Assembly (NCBI RefSeq): GCF_050908995.1
Contig: NC_135120.1
Location: 11,917,433 to 11,981,432 of the forward strand
From: Andrena cerasifolii
Taxonomy: Eukaryota > Arthropoda > Insecta > Hymenoptera > Andrenidae
Reading direction: 5' to 3'
Length of the DNA: 64,000 nt
The position numbers and the translations under genes are program-made. Positions 11,849 through 24,551 of this stretch are shown here, piece after piece. Within the stretch, counting starts at the first letter, position 1. Every line of letters starts with the position of its first letter. Under the pieces are notes generated by a model. The model ran no database searches. It was not told the DNA's origin and saw only the letters and a list, made by a program, of their open reading frames with translations.

Positions 11849-13082
11849 GCAGGCCGGGGCTGGTAGGCCAGTTTTTCAGTGTTTGATTTTTAATACATTA
11901 TGTGGACGAAATATCATTAAACCGGTTAGTTTATTTGATAAGCCATACATTTAGCTATCTGATGAAATTATTAAAGTTGACTTAATATGACAACAATTAA
12001 GGTATTTTAATGTTTTTCTAACACCTTCCATGCCGGTCAAACAGCCCCATTATCGGGGTTGGTACAGTTACAGCATGGGGTAGGTTGACCATAGGTACAA
12101 TCAGTTAAGAAAATGTTATTAGTAACTTATCTCAATTGTCATAAACTAACACAATGTCACAAGAGTTGTTTCATTATAAAATATTAATTATCTTTCATTC
12201 ATTTTTTAATAATAAACTGAAAATTTTTTCAACTTAAACATAAATTATAATGTATTTATAACATAGTGAAATTTAAAGAAAAAATAAAAATCGCTTTCCG
12301 ATTAACAAAATAACAATTTAAACCTTATGAACGTTATTAGTCAACCAGCCCCAACCGATCATTTTGACTTCAATAATCTATATAACCTACAATTATTTAT
12401 GTATAAACAAAAATACTACGTCAATAGATCGTCTAATAAACAAACTTTAAAACAGTCCCTTAACGTTTATTCTATTGTAACTATATAGGGCGTGAAAACA
12501 TAAAATCTTGAAGAAAAAATATTTACTTACGTAGTCAATGTTTCGATAAACGCTGATAACTGTCAAAAAACGTGCGATCGCGGGGTAGGTCCCCATCCTT
12601 AAATTACATAAGGGCAATTTTGGCGAATTGTTACCCCCTCCCTCCCAGTATAAGAATTCGTAAGATTTGATATTCCAACCCCTTCCTTACGTAATATTTT
12701 TTACACTTAATTTTATCAGTTATTAAAATTCTTTTAAAGGTCTATATAATCCATTCAACTCGGTTCGGGAAATTGAATCTAAAACTACTTTTCTGGAACA
12801 TTAATGATAGAATTTGTATTTATTTAAAATTAGGTTAAACAATATTACGTAAGCCGCTACCTGACTCCCCCCTTGTAAGAAAACCTAAGAAATTCGCGAC
12901 CCCTCCCCTCCAAAAAGCCTTACGTAATTTAAGGATGACCCCGGTCGGACATAAATGCATGACATAGTAGAAGTGACTTCTTTCTACAGTAACTATTTCC
13001 GCAGTAGAGCATATGTCGGTGCAAAGTTATTAACAATTAGTCAACCTACCCCTTGCGACAACCAGCCCCGGTCTCCCCTACT
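11849..13082. mobile_element. Composite inverted-repeat transposon, nested
   Basis: The outer ends pair: GGCCGGGGCTGGT near 11852 against ACCAGCCCCGGTC ending 13083. A second, better inverted pair joins 12045-12120 (TCGGGGTTGGT, then GGGGTAGGTTGAC) with 13026-13082. A third related motif, GTCAACCAGCCCCAACC, lies at 12340. The interior is AT-rich and holds another complete hairpin element (12589-12943). No transposase frame is visible. Confidence 0.5.
12589..12943. mobile_element. Nested MITE with about 26-bp terminal inverted repeats
   Basis: The left end CCATCCTTAAATTACATAAG (from 12593) is repeated in inverse as CTTACGTAATTTAAGGATG (12919-12937). Further inverse similarity continues inward through C-rich runs (CCCCCTCCCTCCC against GGAGGGGAGGGG). 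It sits inside the larger element 11849-13082. Confidence 0.55.
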
Positions 13083-13089
13083 CGTCACC

Positions 13090-13930
13090 CCTCAGGTATT
13101 CCTCACCGCCATGCAACCTGCGCAGGCGAAGCAGTGTCCCTAGCCATAAATGCACGCGTGCACCGATTCCCAGCTATTCTGCACAGTGCAACGCAATAAT
13201 AACGTGCCTAGGCTTGCCGCAATTCCACGTTTCTCTCACCTGATTTCATTAGCGGCGCGCAATTATGAAATGTAGCCGCGAGTTCGGAGCTTAACGCCTC
13301 TGTAACCATCGTCGGGTGAAAAATCGAGCTCTTCGCGCGAAACTCCTTCCTATCAGGAAGCTACTCGGCTACCACCGTTGCTTCTGTAACACACCGTCGC
13401 TGATCGTTCTTGTTGCGTTCTTACGTAAACGCAAGCTGATTTCCGGCCAGGATGTTCCCCGAGAGAATGTGAACCCATAACTTTCGATTTTGCGGGCTAA
13501 TGTAAGCCGTGGGCGAACCGACAACGCTTTCCTCGACTTCCGTGGGTTAACAACTGGGTCAGTGATAGCGTACGAACTGATATCGATGGTCCCGTTTGAC
13601 TGGCGTATCGGTTTCGCGTTCGAAAAATTCGATGGACACTGACCTCTTTTTCCCTGGTCTTCCGCTGATACGATGGGAGACAGGATATCAAGGTTTGCGG
13701 GGGTCGTTGATTTTTAGTCGTCGATTCGCGAGAGTTCCTTATCGGTCGACGATGCGACACTTTAGTTGCTTTATGTGCAATGGACTGATACTGTGTGTAG
13801 TTTGTTGCATGACGCGGTTTTAACTTTAGATCGACACGGCCAAAAACATTTTTAATGTTCTCTACAAACGCGTCAATGGACGCTAGAGTATCAAGCCCTC
13901 CTTTCCAATTTTGGATTTTCTTATTTTACT
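13090..13930. other. Intergenic, nothing identified
   Basis: No repeat, RNA gene or splice-consistent coding segment was recognised. Confidence 0.4.
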
Positions 13931-14068
13931 GTAAATATCTTCTCTGAAGATAGTTTAAGGCAAATAGGAAAGTGTTTGTCGGGAATGTTAAGTGAATTTT
14001 GTAATATTGAAGGCTCAATATTTCGTTTTTATATTACCGTTTATGTGTTAATTACCTGCTCGTATTTA

Positions 14069-14681
14069 GAAGGTGGAAGAAGCACGATTCTTTGGGAATT
14101 TATTTCGGAAAGTGTACGTGCATATTTTTGTGCAAAAGTGTTTATCTATTGCAAAATTACAACAGATCTTTCGAAGTGGGTTTTTCGACTGTGGTGGTGA
14201 CCACGATTTCTCAAAAAGCGTTTTAACAATCTTTACGAAACTTTGTAGGTTTCTTCTATCAGCATCATCTTCTCTAGCATTTGTTTTTCCAATGGTTTCA
14301 CTTTATGGAGGAAAAATGAGTGTTTTTTTTCTACGAGGATCGATCATTTCACTTTAACATCCGCCATTTTGTCCCAGATTATTATTTTATAAAACGAATC
14401 GATTAAATACTAGATAAACTATTGTACTAACTAAATCTTCTTCGTTTTTTTTATTTCAGATAACCCAGTTTTAAATAATTTTGGTCACCGCGAAACGCAT
14501 TTCTAAAAACAGCTTCCGGGAAATCAGTTGTAATTTTGCAATAACTAAATACCTTTATACCAAAACATAACATAATAACCCGTTAAAGTGTCCCTCATCT
14601 GAATACGAAAACCTTTGCATAAAAATATGCATGCACTTTCTGTAGTAAATTCCCAAAGAATCGTTCTTTTTCCACCTCCTC
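14069..14681. mobile_element. Foldback MITE with about 75-bp imperfect inverted repeats
   Basis: 14069-14144 (GAAGGTGGAAGAAGCACGAT, then TCTTTGGGAATTTA, then GTGCATATTTTTGTGCA) is matched in inverse by 14606-14681 (TGCATAAAAATATGCATGCA through CCACCTCC). Similarity is roughly 80 percent by eye. The interior is AT-rich. Outer boundaries may extend beyond the arms given. Confidence 0.55.
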
Positions 14682-14999
14682 ACTGCGAGCAACCCCTTAA
14701 ATAAATAAATATCGTGTCGCCCGTGAGTGGCAGATACGCTTTAAAATTGTCAGTGTCGTTCTAGAGTTAATACTAAAGTGAAGTACTGTTTGTAAACGAC
14801 GGCGACGGTTCATTCGAAGATCTTGGGCTGATAATTAACACTTTGAGTGGCGCAAGGTTTAACGAAATACCGTTTCCAATTGTTCAGGCTATTGAGATAC
14901 TTCGACTTAAGTCCCCTCGAAGAAACGTTTGCAAACACTTGAACAATACTTTCGGTGACGTGTGAAACACTTCAATTGAAGGGTAGGGAGAAACAACAG

Positions 15000-15335
15000 G
15001 GAATGACACAAAACAACTCCATCGAGAAATTAAGTTTTAATACTTTAGTCCAGCAGTAAAGAAACAAGTTTCAATGATTTAATTTTCTCCTTAAATAATT
15101 TCTTGTTTCACCTTGGCGACAGAAGCTTATACTTAGGCAAACAGTGGGGACATCCCGCATTTTGTTCCAGCGCAGAGTTGACATTTCGTATTTTAAACCA
15201 GCACACCAAATCTTTAACGTTAATTTACAGTTCTGTAGTCCTACTTGGCACCATCAAAATATGCTATAAATCGCAAAATAGCGAAGAATGGTAATTCCCA
15301 GATTTTCCTGTCAGCCTTAAATTACACTTTGCCGT
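15000..15335. repeat. Dispersed repeat, copy 1
   Basis: Similar in the same orientation to 17190-17430. The best-conserved block is AAAATATGCTATAAATCGCA followed by AAATAGCGAAGAATGG (about 15256-15291); weaker similarity covers the upstream 200 bases, including GTAGTCC and CTTTAACGTT. Confidence 0.55.
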
Positions 15336-15339
15336 GTAG

Positions 15340-16770
15340 CTAGCGTTACAAAGTACTTTCTTTCAATTCCAATTCGTAAAAGTGTATCCACATATTCGTT
15401 TTACAACTCGACGCAGAGGAATAATGCTGGAACCAGGCATCGATAATTCGTTACGACGCGAACTTTCCCGCTGTTACAGTGAAAAAATCCACCGTGTGAT
15501 GAACAAATCATATTCCTTCGCTAGTTAGAGATGGATCGTTGCATCGCGCAAGGTCTCGATGGACCGACTTTGCACATTCGGAATTCTAATGGTATACTGG
15601 GAACTGGTTAAGCAAAGTTCAAGGAGGGACTCTGGGACGGAGATCTGAACTCGTGTCCAATTTTACGACCGTCCTCGATGGCCCGACGTGCCCTAACACT
15701 TTTCAGCGATTAATCAAGCTGGCGGTGAATTGATACATAGCCAAACCAGAGGCGACAATTCTGGTATGCACCGCCGTTCGCAAAATTCCCTTCTTGGCAC
15801 CCGCTACCGAAGTCCCTTTCGTGGCCCATTTACATCTTCATTCTCAAGCGAGCCCAAAGTTCCATCGACGAGCGGACCGGTCGAATTTAATTTTAACTTT
15901 CCTCCAACGGAAGCCCCGCTGCAGCCCCAATTAACTGATCCTCTCGCAGACAGTCTCCTCTAATTAACTAAAATTTACGATGACCACTGTACAGCATTTC
16001 TTACCTCCCCAAAAATTCCGATCCCAATGTCCCTCCGTTCGTACGAAGGCATAGTTAAGCTGGACCTCGAACCGCGGAGCATAATTCTTTATACCTCATT
16101 GTCCATCGTTCATCTCTTCAAGCGACGAACTCCGTAACTCGTGGATCCTTTGTGTTCGCGTAGGCAGGGCGTCGTCAGTGTCTCCCGGCCGAAAGGGCTG
16201 AAAATTGATTAGCGTTGATTGTCGGCGGTCCACGGTTACAAGATTGAAGACCGCCCAGACGCCTTGCAGTCAATTATGAACAGTTACACGCGGCATTGTT
16301 ACGTCACCGTTACACAGTAGCGAACTATGAATAATGAAACTTTAATTCGCGAGCCTGTCCAGCAAGGAGATTAAATTAACGCGTAGCCAGGGGAGGGCAC
16401 GGCTCGTAGCTGTTGGATAAAAAAAGCCTGCCCGCGCGAAGAGGTCCGAGTTAAAGTTTCAGGGAACCAGATTATCCGCGAAATCAGGAGCATTCATGGG
16501 CGGAGAGTGCCCCGGCGAGAGCGGAGCGTGAAAATTTAAATCCGCCGCCAAGTTGGTCCCGTCTGGTCGGTTCGATGAAAAATTCAGCTTCCTTTTGTTC
16601 AGGGGCGACTCCGTGCGGTGTAAAATTACCTCGCGCGCGGGTACAGTCCTGGGGAATCGATGGATCAGTCTAGACCGCAGCATTTGTCGGTTTACGTAAA
16701 CAATCGGCCACTGATCGGTTGTAACCGGTACACTGCGCTGGATAATTCGATACGGTGAAAATTATATTAC
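15340..16770. other. Intergenic, nothing identified
   Basis: A 77-codon frame at 15730-15963 is Ser/Pro-rich but has no flanking splice sites or domain that I can support. No repeats were recognised. Confidence 0.35.
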
Positions 16771-16774
16771 ACTG

Positions 16775-17525
16775 ATAACGTTAACAAGCGAGGAGTCCTT
16801 GTAGGAAACACTGGAAGGGCCAAAATTAAAAAGAAATCTTTATCGGGAAATGTTGTACTAGGCGTGGCGTATCGCGGACCTCTCTATATTCAAAAGCTAT
16901 TATCTAAAAAATGGTTAGAAGTACAACAAAATTATATATACAGTAATTGTAGGAAATTGAATGCTCTTTTAATGTTATTTGAACGAAATTTCGATAGGGC
17001 CTACCAGTTTTGAGAAATTCCTTAATCCAAACCATTGACGAACTCTAAACTTTAAGGCCTGGTCGCGGTACCCTTCCCTGTTGTCCGATTGCAATACACT
17101 TTTTCAGGGATTATATTTTTATGAAATGGAACCATGCTAGAGGTGAGAAAAAAAGAAATCGCCTGTTGAAAAATGAAGAGTAAGAGGGAAAATACAGGGA
17201 ATATCAGAAAACAGCTTTATCGAAAAAATTAAGTGTTTTGTTACAGGTTTTTAAACCAGTAGGTTCCTATACCAAAACTTTAACGTTGTCTTACGGGGGC
17301 ATTTGAACTTTATAACCCTTTGTGATTCGACAATTCAGTAGTCCCAGTTGCCAGCAACAAAATATGCTATAAATCGCCAAATCGCGAAAAATGGACGTTC
17401 CTCGGTTTTCCCCTTGCGCTTCAAATAAAGGCATCCCAATGCTCTACGCGGCAATGGCAATAGCTTCTGCAGCATAGAATCTGGCTTCTACAGTGCTTTC
17501 TACAAGAACTCTTCAATTATTGAAT
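16775..17525. mobile_element. MITE family with GAGTCCTTGT termini, copy 1
   Basis: The left terminus GAGTCCTTGTAGGAAACACTG (16793 onward) is mirrored by CAGTGCTTTCTACAAGAACTC ending 17511. The left 80 bases closely match those of the copy at 25786-26182. The right end continues as CTTCAATTATTG, also seen in the copy at 53811-54023. The interior is longer here and contains the dispersed repeat at 17190-17430. Confidence 0.6.
17190..17430. repeat. Dispersed repeat, copy 2
   Basis: Direct-orientation relative of 15000-15335, sharing AAAATATGCTATAAATCGCC and AAATCGCGAAAAATGG near 17361-17396. It lies inside the MITE at 16775-17525, which implies nesting or that both belong to a larger family. 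Confidence 0.5.
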
Positions 17526-17889
17526 GGGTGATTCCAATAAAATTCCTTCCACTTGCACGCGAGGCCTTTCGAGAAACACATTCGGTGGTTTGTACTCTGA
17601 ACGATATCTTTTTACACGCCGCTCGAAGAGATCCTGCAATTAGTTCACTCTACCTGGATTAACACTTCGCCTGGCATCGGCGTGTTCCAAGAGATCTGCA
17701 TCCTGTTCGCGCCCACGGCGTGTTTTTCACGTGAATATTTTTTGGGAAGCATGGAACACATTGTCCGAGAGTCCTCGCGCGTTTACTTTAAGAAGAAACC
17801 AGGCTCCAAAGTTCGCTTTCGAAAGGCCTGACCGACTTGAAGGCGCATTTTTCAAATCTTGCGCCACCGAATGTGTTAATCACTGTACA

Positions 17890-20800
17890 CCTAGCACAGC
17901 TAATACCGATACTACTTTCAAGCGTTACAAACGAAAAGCCGTGGCACTGTGACCGGCAAAGCGGCGTTCACGGCTGGTTGCACAGCCCGGCGCATGTAAC
18001 GGTGTTGCTTTTATAATTACTCGACGCGATCCATCCCACCTGGTCTCTGTACAGCTCGCAGGTTAATGAGCCCCTGTTCTCCACCCGGTGACGTTTCTGA
18101 CGTGCTTCCGAGATACCTTGCGCGCACGCCCACGTGTCTCGAATCCCACGTAAACTACGTGGGTAAGGACGTGTACCTCGTGGCCGCGAAACAACGCCTC
18201 GCGCCATCCTCTTCGTCGCGGTTCGCACGGGCGACGGGGAATTTCGGTGACGTTAGACCCCGAGGATCGGTGGAAGCGTGGACGATCGATGGGAAACGCG
18301 TTCGGCGTCGTTTCGTTGGTCCCCTCAAGTGGAAAAGCGGAATTCGCCAGGCGCGCGTGGGCTTAGAATTCAAACGACGGTGAAAGTTGCATTGTGGTTT
18401 GCACGTTTCCGGGGCAACACGACGCCAGTGGTACCTGCGAGTAGTTCTGTAATTCCTGTAGCTCTGCGAGATGAAGTCTGTATTGTTCGTAAACGATTCG
18501 CGCCCTAGGCTTGGGCCATGCAAGTTGTTCCCACGATGAAGTGTTTTTCAGCTGCTAGGTTCTCGTAGAGTTTTCTTAGTGCAGATCCTTTTTCTAGTAT
18601 CTAAGTACGGCCAAGAAGGTTGTAAGTTTTGAGCGGAAGAAATTGAAAATTAAAGGTTTAAATACAGAGGCTTAAAAACAGTTCACTCTGTTCCAGGTAG
18701 CAAATTAGCAGTGACTCTTATGCGAGTTGTCATATTGAAGTAATTTTAAAATTGTCCCGATTCTTTTATATTAAAATATTTATTAATATCTTTATTAGAC
18801 GCGTGTTTATAGGATTACCAAAAAGTGAATGTACACGTTTTATAGTTTATGCTTTTATTGCGCTGAGGATTTAGGCACGGCAGCGGTAGAAAATCAGCGA
18901 GCACGTTTCAGACACCCTGTAAGTGATAGGTCGAGGCAGTGCGTCGCGCTCGAGAGGTGTATCGCATTAGAAAGGCGCGTGGCTGCAGCCGAGAGATGTC
19001 ACAAGGCAAACCGCATGCATAACTTGGATGTAGGGAATTATTGTACATAGGTACCTATCTCTCGAAGATCGTAACACCGGCACCGCCGACTTGCAACGCT
19101 CCGTCGTCCTTGGGAAAAGTCCCTTCTTGCGAGTGGTATCCATTCTTCATCTGCGCTTCGCTCGCCTTCGTTTCGTTTCCTCTTTGACTCTCGGCGACAT
19201 CTTTCATGCAGGCATGCTTATGAGAGCATGGGATAAATCTTCCCCTAGGGAAAACACAGAGAAGATGTGGGCCTACTTTCTGAGTCGCGGATCTGTTTTA
19301 TTTTTTATTTACTTTATTATTGTTATTATTACGTATCCTTATTTTTCGTGATTTCATTTGGGACCCCAAAATGTGTCTTGCACCCGGGCCCCTTTATAGA
19401 GAAAGCCGGCCCTGAATTAAATATTGTAAGTCTATAGGAAACTGTCAGACTCAGATACTTCCACACTAAATAACTTGCCCCGCGCCACAACTGTAAAAAG
19501 AATGGAGTCCCTCGCTTGCCACGCGTGAACGCGACTTAAAGCCAGCGAACGGTTAGCAGCATCAACTATTTAACTAGCGTTAGTTTACACCTTGAGGTCG
19601 ACACCCCGCGGCACGTCTCTATTTAAGAAGCGCCTTGATTTAAATCACGAGTGACCGTGCGACCATGGCACCTGGGACTGCCCCTAGTTACACCACTAGG
19701 TGACTATTTAAAGCTCGGCGCAGAGAAGCAAGGGATCCTCTCAAGGGAACGGTGCCTCCTCGAGGGTCAACACGGATTTTGGCTTGCCGTGCCGTTGCAT
19801 GAATCTTGGCGTAGTCGTGAATCCCGCGTTTTATTTATGCTTCCAAGCTGTTGGGGTGGGTCTGCCTGTGCGTCGCCTGGCAGAAGTCCGCCGTAGCGCG
19901 GAGAAAAGGAAAAAAGGGTCGAGAAGTAGTCGCGCAGCGCACGATTACAATTTATATACGAGCGGGTCGAGGTGGGTGCTTCTTCCTCTCGGTTATTCCA
20001 CTCTCTCTCTCTCTCTGCGTCTGCTTTTTTATTTATGCCGATGCCGCGGCGCGAGCCATGCGATGGCTGGCCGATAATAATTTTTCATTACGCGAGGTCG
20101 ATCGAGCTCGCTGCGAAACGAGAGTCCCAAGTTCAAGCTGCAGGGCGTTCCTAGCCCCGAAATTGAGGACACCGCGGTGTTGGCTTCCTTCGCGTGCCCG
20201 TATTACTACCTCGCGGCTATATCTCCCGCTCCACGTCTTCGGAAAGGCAATGAAGTCGAAAATCCCCGAGGTGAACCTGCAGAGAGAGCTACAATACAAG
20301 TCCCTGCAGAACTTCTTCCTAGCCTTCTGTAATTACACTGCAAGCTTCGCCGTAAAGTGGGCATCGAGTCTAAAGTGTCAACGACACGGAGCAAGTGTAG
20401 TAATTAAAGCAGCAATTCCTTCAGCCTCCCCTGCGCGAGGAGAACGATCTTAGATGCGGGGCGTAAAGCGAAGTCGTTCCGAAAAGGGGCATTCCTCCGC
20501 GACGGCAGTTACGCACGCTCCCGGTGACCTTTTAATAGAAATTTATGCCAACACCCGCCCGATCTTAATCGCCGTTAACCCTGATCAATTGGTGTCGAAT
20601 CAGTCTGCTTGGAGCGTCACGAGGGCCCCACGTGCACGAAACTGTCCCGCGGAAAGCGCTCCTCCGATGCAGAAACCGATGCAGCCCTGCCGGGCGACGT
20701 TAATTCCTACGTCGTGTTGCGTGATCGCGAATACAGCTCGATCGCACGATCCTGTGATTACACGTTGCCGCAACGAAACGGTTGCCAGCTACGGGCTGTT

Positions 20801-23065
20801 TATGGGATTCGTGTTAGCGAGCCACGACGCCACTAGGGACAGAAATTGATCCCCGCGGTCTGCTGGGACTAATCCCTGGAGTTTTCCGAAACGCGAACCG
20901 CTGCTTCGCGTTTCTGCAGAACTCCTGGCGGATTTCTAATTGGAGATGCGAAGTGATCTATACCGTGCATTCCTGTGTTGAAGTTATTGGGTTACTGGTT
21001 AATAGGGAGGGGACTTTGCTTAATAATTATTCAAGACCTCTTTATTCATCTATTAACGGGATATAATCTTTTAATAACCTGAAGAGAATTCTGTTTGCAT
21101 TTCATGCATTTTGTGTCTGCGTAAGTAACTTAGTATTAGACTTCAAATATTACGTTATTATTTAACTAACGTACCATGTTAAAGTCCTTAACTTGGGCAA
21201 TACAGTGGGTGGCTAAATTATTGTACTCAAACCAAAAGGTTTGAGAATTTGTAAGTTTAAACGATGGAGTGGCTGTATCTCTGCGGAAAATGGTCGCAAA
21301 AAATATTTAAAACACACATTTTAACGCTTCAAGTTTCTAGTTTTTGAATCAAGGACTCAACATTTTTTTCATCCATTATGATACTGTTTTAGCAAGATGA
21401 AGCGCAGGAAACGAAGTTTAGGATTTTTTGCCTAGTTTTCAACGTATGCACGGGTCAAAAATTTTTTCCGGTAAATCCCACGAAGAGCTCTTATAGAGAA
21501 AACATTTCTCTTTAATTTCGTTGGTTTTGTTTTTGTTGTACGATTTTTATTGACCGAGTTATTCGCGATCTAAGCAAAAAAAGGTACTTTTCACTTTGAA
21601 CACCTGCAACTTGCGAACTCACGATCGTAGACAAATTTTCCTGAGTGTTTTGGAAAGCTAAGAAACTTTCCTTTCAGGATATTTAGTTGCAAATTGAAGA
21701 TTTTTTTTCTAATCGTATTAAATCCATTTTAAAATGATCCCAAAAATTGACGGAAATATTTCCAGTATAATAACTTGACCTCTGTGTGTTAAAAGTGTTA
21801 ATGTCCTTTCAGTAGCTTGAAACTGTAATAGAAGTTCCAATATTATTACTGTTTTAATAAAATCATTTTTCGAGGAAACTTTATATTATTTAAGAATATA
21901 ATAAATTACTTCACAAAAAATGTAATTGTCCTTTTATGTATTTCTTGAAAATTGAATTCATTTCTTAGAAAAATTAGATGATAACCTGATAATTCTGAGT
22001 GGATCCACTTGGTCTTCAGGCAAGCAATATTTTTAGACCCACTCCTCCGCTGACTGCAAACACTGCATTGAGTAACAACCCCTCTCTTACCCTGAAGGCA
22101 CGCGACTACAAATAGACAAATAGAAATCAATGTATAGATAACACACTCGCGAGACCTCAGGTCCCACCGAGCACAAACATCTTAAACCTCAATCTCCACC
22201 ACTCTTGCACTCTGCGCTCCTTTAAAAAAGAAAGTACCTACTCTCGCACGATCCTCTGCTCACCCACTGTCCCGAAAACCGTCATTCATGCGCGGAAACC
22301 TCGGCCTCCAATCGCGATTCAGAACGTTCGCAGGAACCGAATTAGTCACGAGCTGCTCGTAAATTACACACCGAAGTTTTAACGACCGCAGCCGTTAAGA
22401 TACAGTTAGCCATGGCTCTCGAAGAACAACCACCTTTTCTCCTCGTCGTACGACCTAGTTCCCCCGTTCCACCTGGGCCCGGGGGGGTCGCGAAAAATCA
22501 TGGCCCTTGTAGGGCGTTTCTGGCCAGCGGAGAAACGTCCGGGAAAATCCTCGTTGCTGGCCAGCCTCCACGAAAGTGGGACGCGATACGCGCCGACGGA
22601 GGTGCCTGTAGTGGCTGGATGTTGACCCCCGACGCGGGCTCGACAAGTTTAACGACACCGGGGGCACCGACGTCGACAATTATGTCTCCTCTTTCAGGCA
22701 TTAAAGCGTTTCGTTTGCGCAGCGTCGCCTTTCCGTATGGCCAAGGGCAGTCACCGGTCGCCCGTGCCGTTTGAATGACAATCAGCCGCCGGCCTGGCAT
22801 CATTGTTCTCCGCCAGAGTTACACGACCGGCGTCCATTAATTTCCCTCGCGTATTTCCACCTATCCTCGAGCGGATTCCGCGATCTCCTCGCGCCGCGCT
22901 CGATCGGCTCGCTGGAGACACCCAGGGGTTCGTGAAACGAAATCGATCTGGGAGGGGTGGGTGTCCTGGGAACTGTAGGAGCTCGGCCCTCGCGGTGGAG
23001 AGGCTAGTAAGAGCGGAGGCTGGGTATCCAAACATTGGAGTGTAGGGGGACGGTTAATGATTTTA
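17890..23065. other. Intergenic or 5' region of Dyrk2, no supported gene
   Basis: The stretch has alternating GC-rich blocks (18050-18520, 19500-20900, 22280-23050), each with overlapping open frames on both strands (longest 19851-20453, 200 codons), and AT-rich blocks (20990-22150). At 21209 the sequence CAGTGGGTGGCTAAATTATT resembles a transposon terminus, but no mirrored end was found. A missing 5' exon of Dyrk2 may lie here; I could not identify one with phase-0 splicing. Confidence 0.35.
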
Positions 23066-23072
23066 CTTTTTT

Positions 23073-23486
23073 TTATTTAAGATCATTAATGGATTGGTTG
23101 CAGCCCACCTGTTATCAGTCAAATCAATCTTAATGCTCCGGAACGGGCTATCAAGCATACTTTGCTATTTAGGCCTCTAGACTACACCTCCAGATTTGGC
23201 AGCATTGATCCCATTAACAGGATCTGTAATCTGGCTAATTTGTTCTCCAAAGATGTTTTTTTTTCCACGAATCTCCTTTTAATTTTAGGACAAGCGTCTA
23301 TAGAGCGGTAGTTACCTGTGATAGGTTTTGTTAGCCACATATTATTTTTTATTGTTCATGCTTATTGTACTCTGTTGTGTTTTTAGTAGTAACTTGTGTC
23401 TCTACGCTGATCGAGTTATTCTTATTTTGTTACCAAATGGGTTTTATCCGTATAAGCGAAATAAATAAATAAATAAATAAATAATC
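23073..23486 (+). mobile_element. 5'-truncated non-LTR retrotransposon (jockey/CR1-like 3' end)
   Basis: The frame starting at 23079 gives IINGLVAAHLLSV. After a one-base frame change it continues INLNAPERAIKHTLLFRPLD, then SRFGSIDPINRICNLANLF. This order (F/K-IINGL, N-x-P-R, N/S-P-I-N-R, N-L-F) is that of the C-terminal tail encoded by jockey/CR1-type elements. Stops and the frameshift make it a pseudogene. About 240 bases of 3' UTR follow, and the copy ends in an AAATAAATAAATA tail at 23459-23484. Confidence 0.7.
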
Positions 23487-23753
23487 AGCTGTGCGTTTCT
23501 CGCTTCCGTTGACGTCCATTGTGGAATCGCTCGCTCTCCATTGTTTACTCGCTGTTCCTCTGTTTTGAGAAGCTCGGCGATTGTGGAATACGATGCTCTT
23601 TCGATAAATAAAGTGGAAAGTTACGAACAAACCGAAACGTGGAAGAACTTGTTTGCGCCCGGCACCGCGCTGGAAAGCTCGCGGCTGTTGAATGCTTTCT
23701 GTGAGCAGCTGTAGTTACTCCATCGAAAGTAGGCACGGGCATAAAAACTTTCA

Positions 23754-24551
23754 CCGTTAATCAGGGCTTGAAACCGTTATTATAATTATTTCGGTTCTTG
23801 AAAGAGTTATGAAGAACCTTTATTCGGAATAACCGTTATATAGAACCTAAATATCAGACTGTATAAGTATAAGTTACGGTTTCTATATAGCTCTATAACT
23901 TTTATTTTTTAGGTTCTATAAATTTTATTTTTTAGGTTCTATAACTTTTATTTTTTAGGTTCTATAACTTTTATTTTTTAGGTTCTATATAAGTTACAAA
24001 GCGGTTATAGAACCGATTCTTGTAACGATTGTACAGAGTTTTACAGTAAATGAAATCACAACATATTACAACTGTAGATTACTCTGTGTAACCAAATTGT
24101 TTGAAAATTATTATAAATAAGTAAGCAAATATATATTATGTACACATTTGTACATATGTATATCTATACACTCGGCGGTATGCAACGATCACTTGTATAC
24201 ATAATATATATTTGCTTACTTATTTATAATAATTTTTAAACAATTTGGTTACACAGAGTAATCTAAAATTCTGTACAATCGTTACAAGAATCAGTTCTAT
24301 AACCGCTTTGTAACTTATATAGAACCTAGAAAATAAAAGTTATAGAACCTAGAAAATAAAAGTTATAGAACCTAGAAAATAAAAGTTATAGAGCTATATA
24401 GGAACCGTAACTTATACTTATATAGTCTGATATTTAGATTCTTTATAATGGTTATTCCGAATAAAGGTTCTTCATAACTCTTTCAGTCAGAACCTTTATA
24501 TAACAGTTTGAAACACTTATTTTCGAAATCTATTCAAACCCTGCCGTTAAT
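23754..24551. mobile_element. hAT-type foldback element with perfect 8-bp target duplication
   Basis: The element proper is 23762-24543 (782 bp). It is bounded by CAGGGCTTGAA and TTCAAACCCTG and flanked on both sides by CCGTTAAT (23754-23761 and 24544-24551). An 8-bp duplication with CAGGG termini is diagnostic of the hAT superfamily. Nearly the whole element is one palindrome: arms of about 370 bp meet near 24150-24185. Each arm contains a 23-bp tandem repeat (ATAACTTTTATTTTTTAGGT plus TCT), four copies near 23895-23990 on the left and three mirrored copies near 24320-24390. There is no coding capacity. Confidence 0.85.

Larger units (their letters stand above)
14829..17886. mobile_element. 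Possible composite element bounded by 28-bp inverted repeats
   Basis: GATAATTAACACTTTGAGTG plus GCGCAAG at 14829 is mirrored by CTTGCGCCACCGAATGTGTTAATCACTG at 17857-17884. Between them lie two related repeats (15000-15335 and 17190-17430) and an unrelated MITE (16775-17525). The pairing may mark one 3-kb element or two solo ends of one family in opposite orientation. Confidence 0.3.

Noticed and set aside
19851..20453. 200-codon forward frame
   Set aside because: No recognisable motif, low-complexity segments from CT runs, and competing frames in the same interval.
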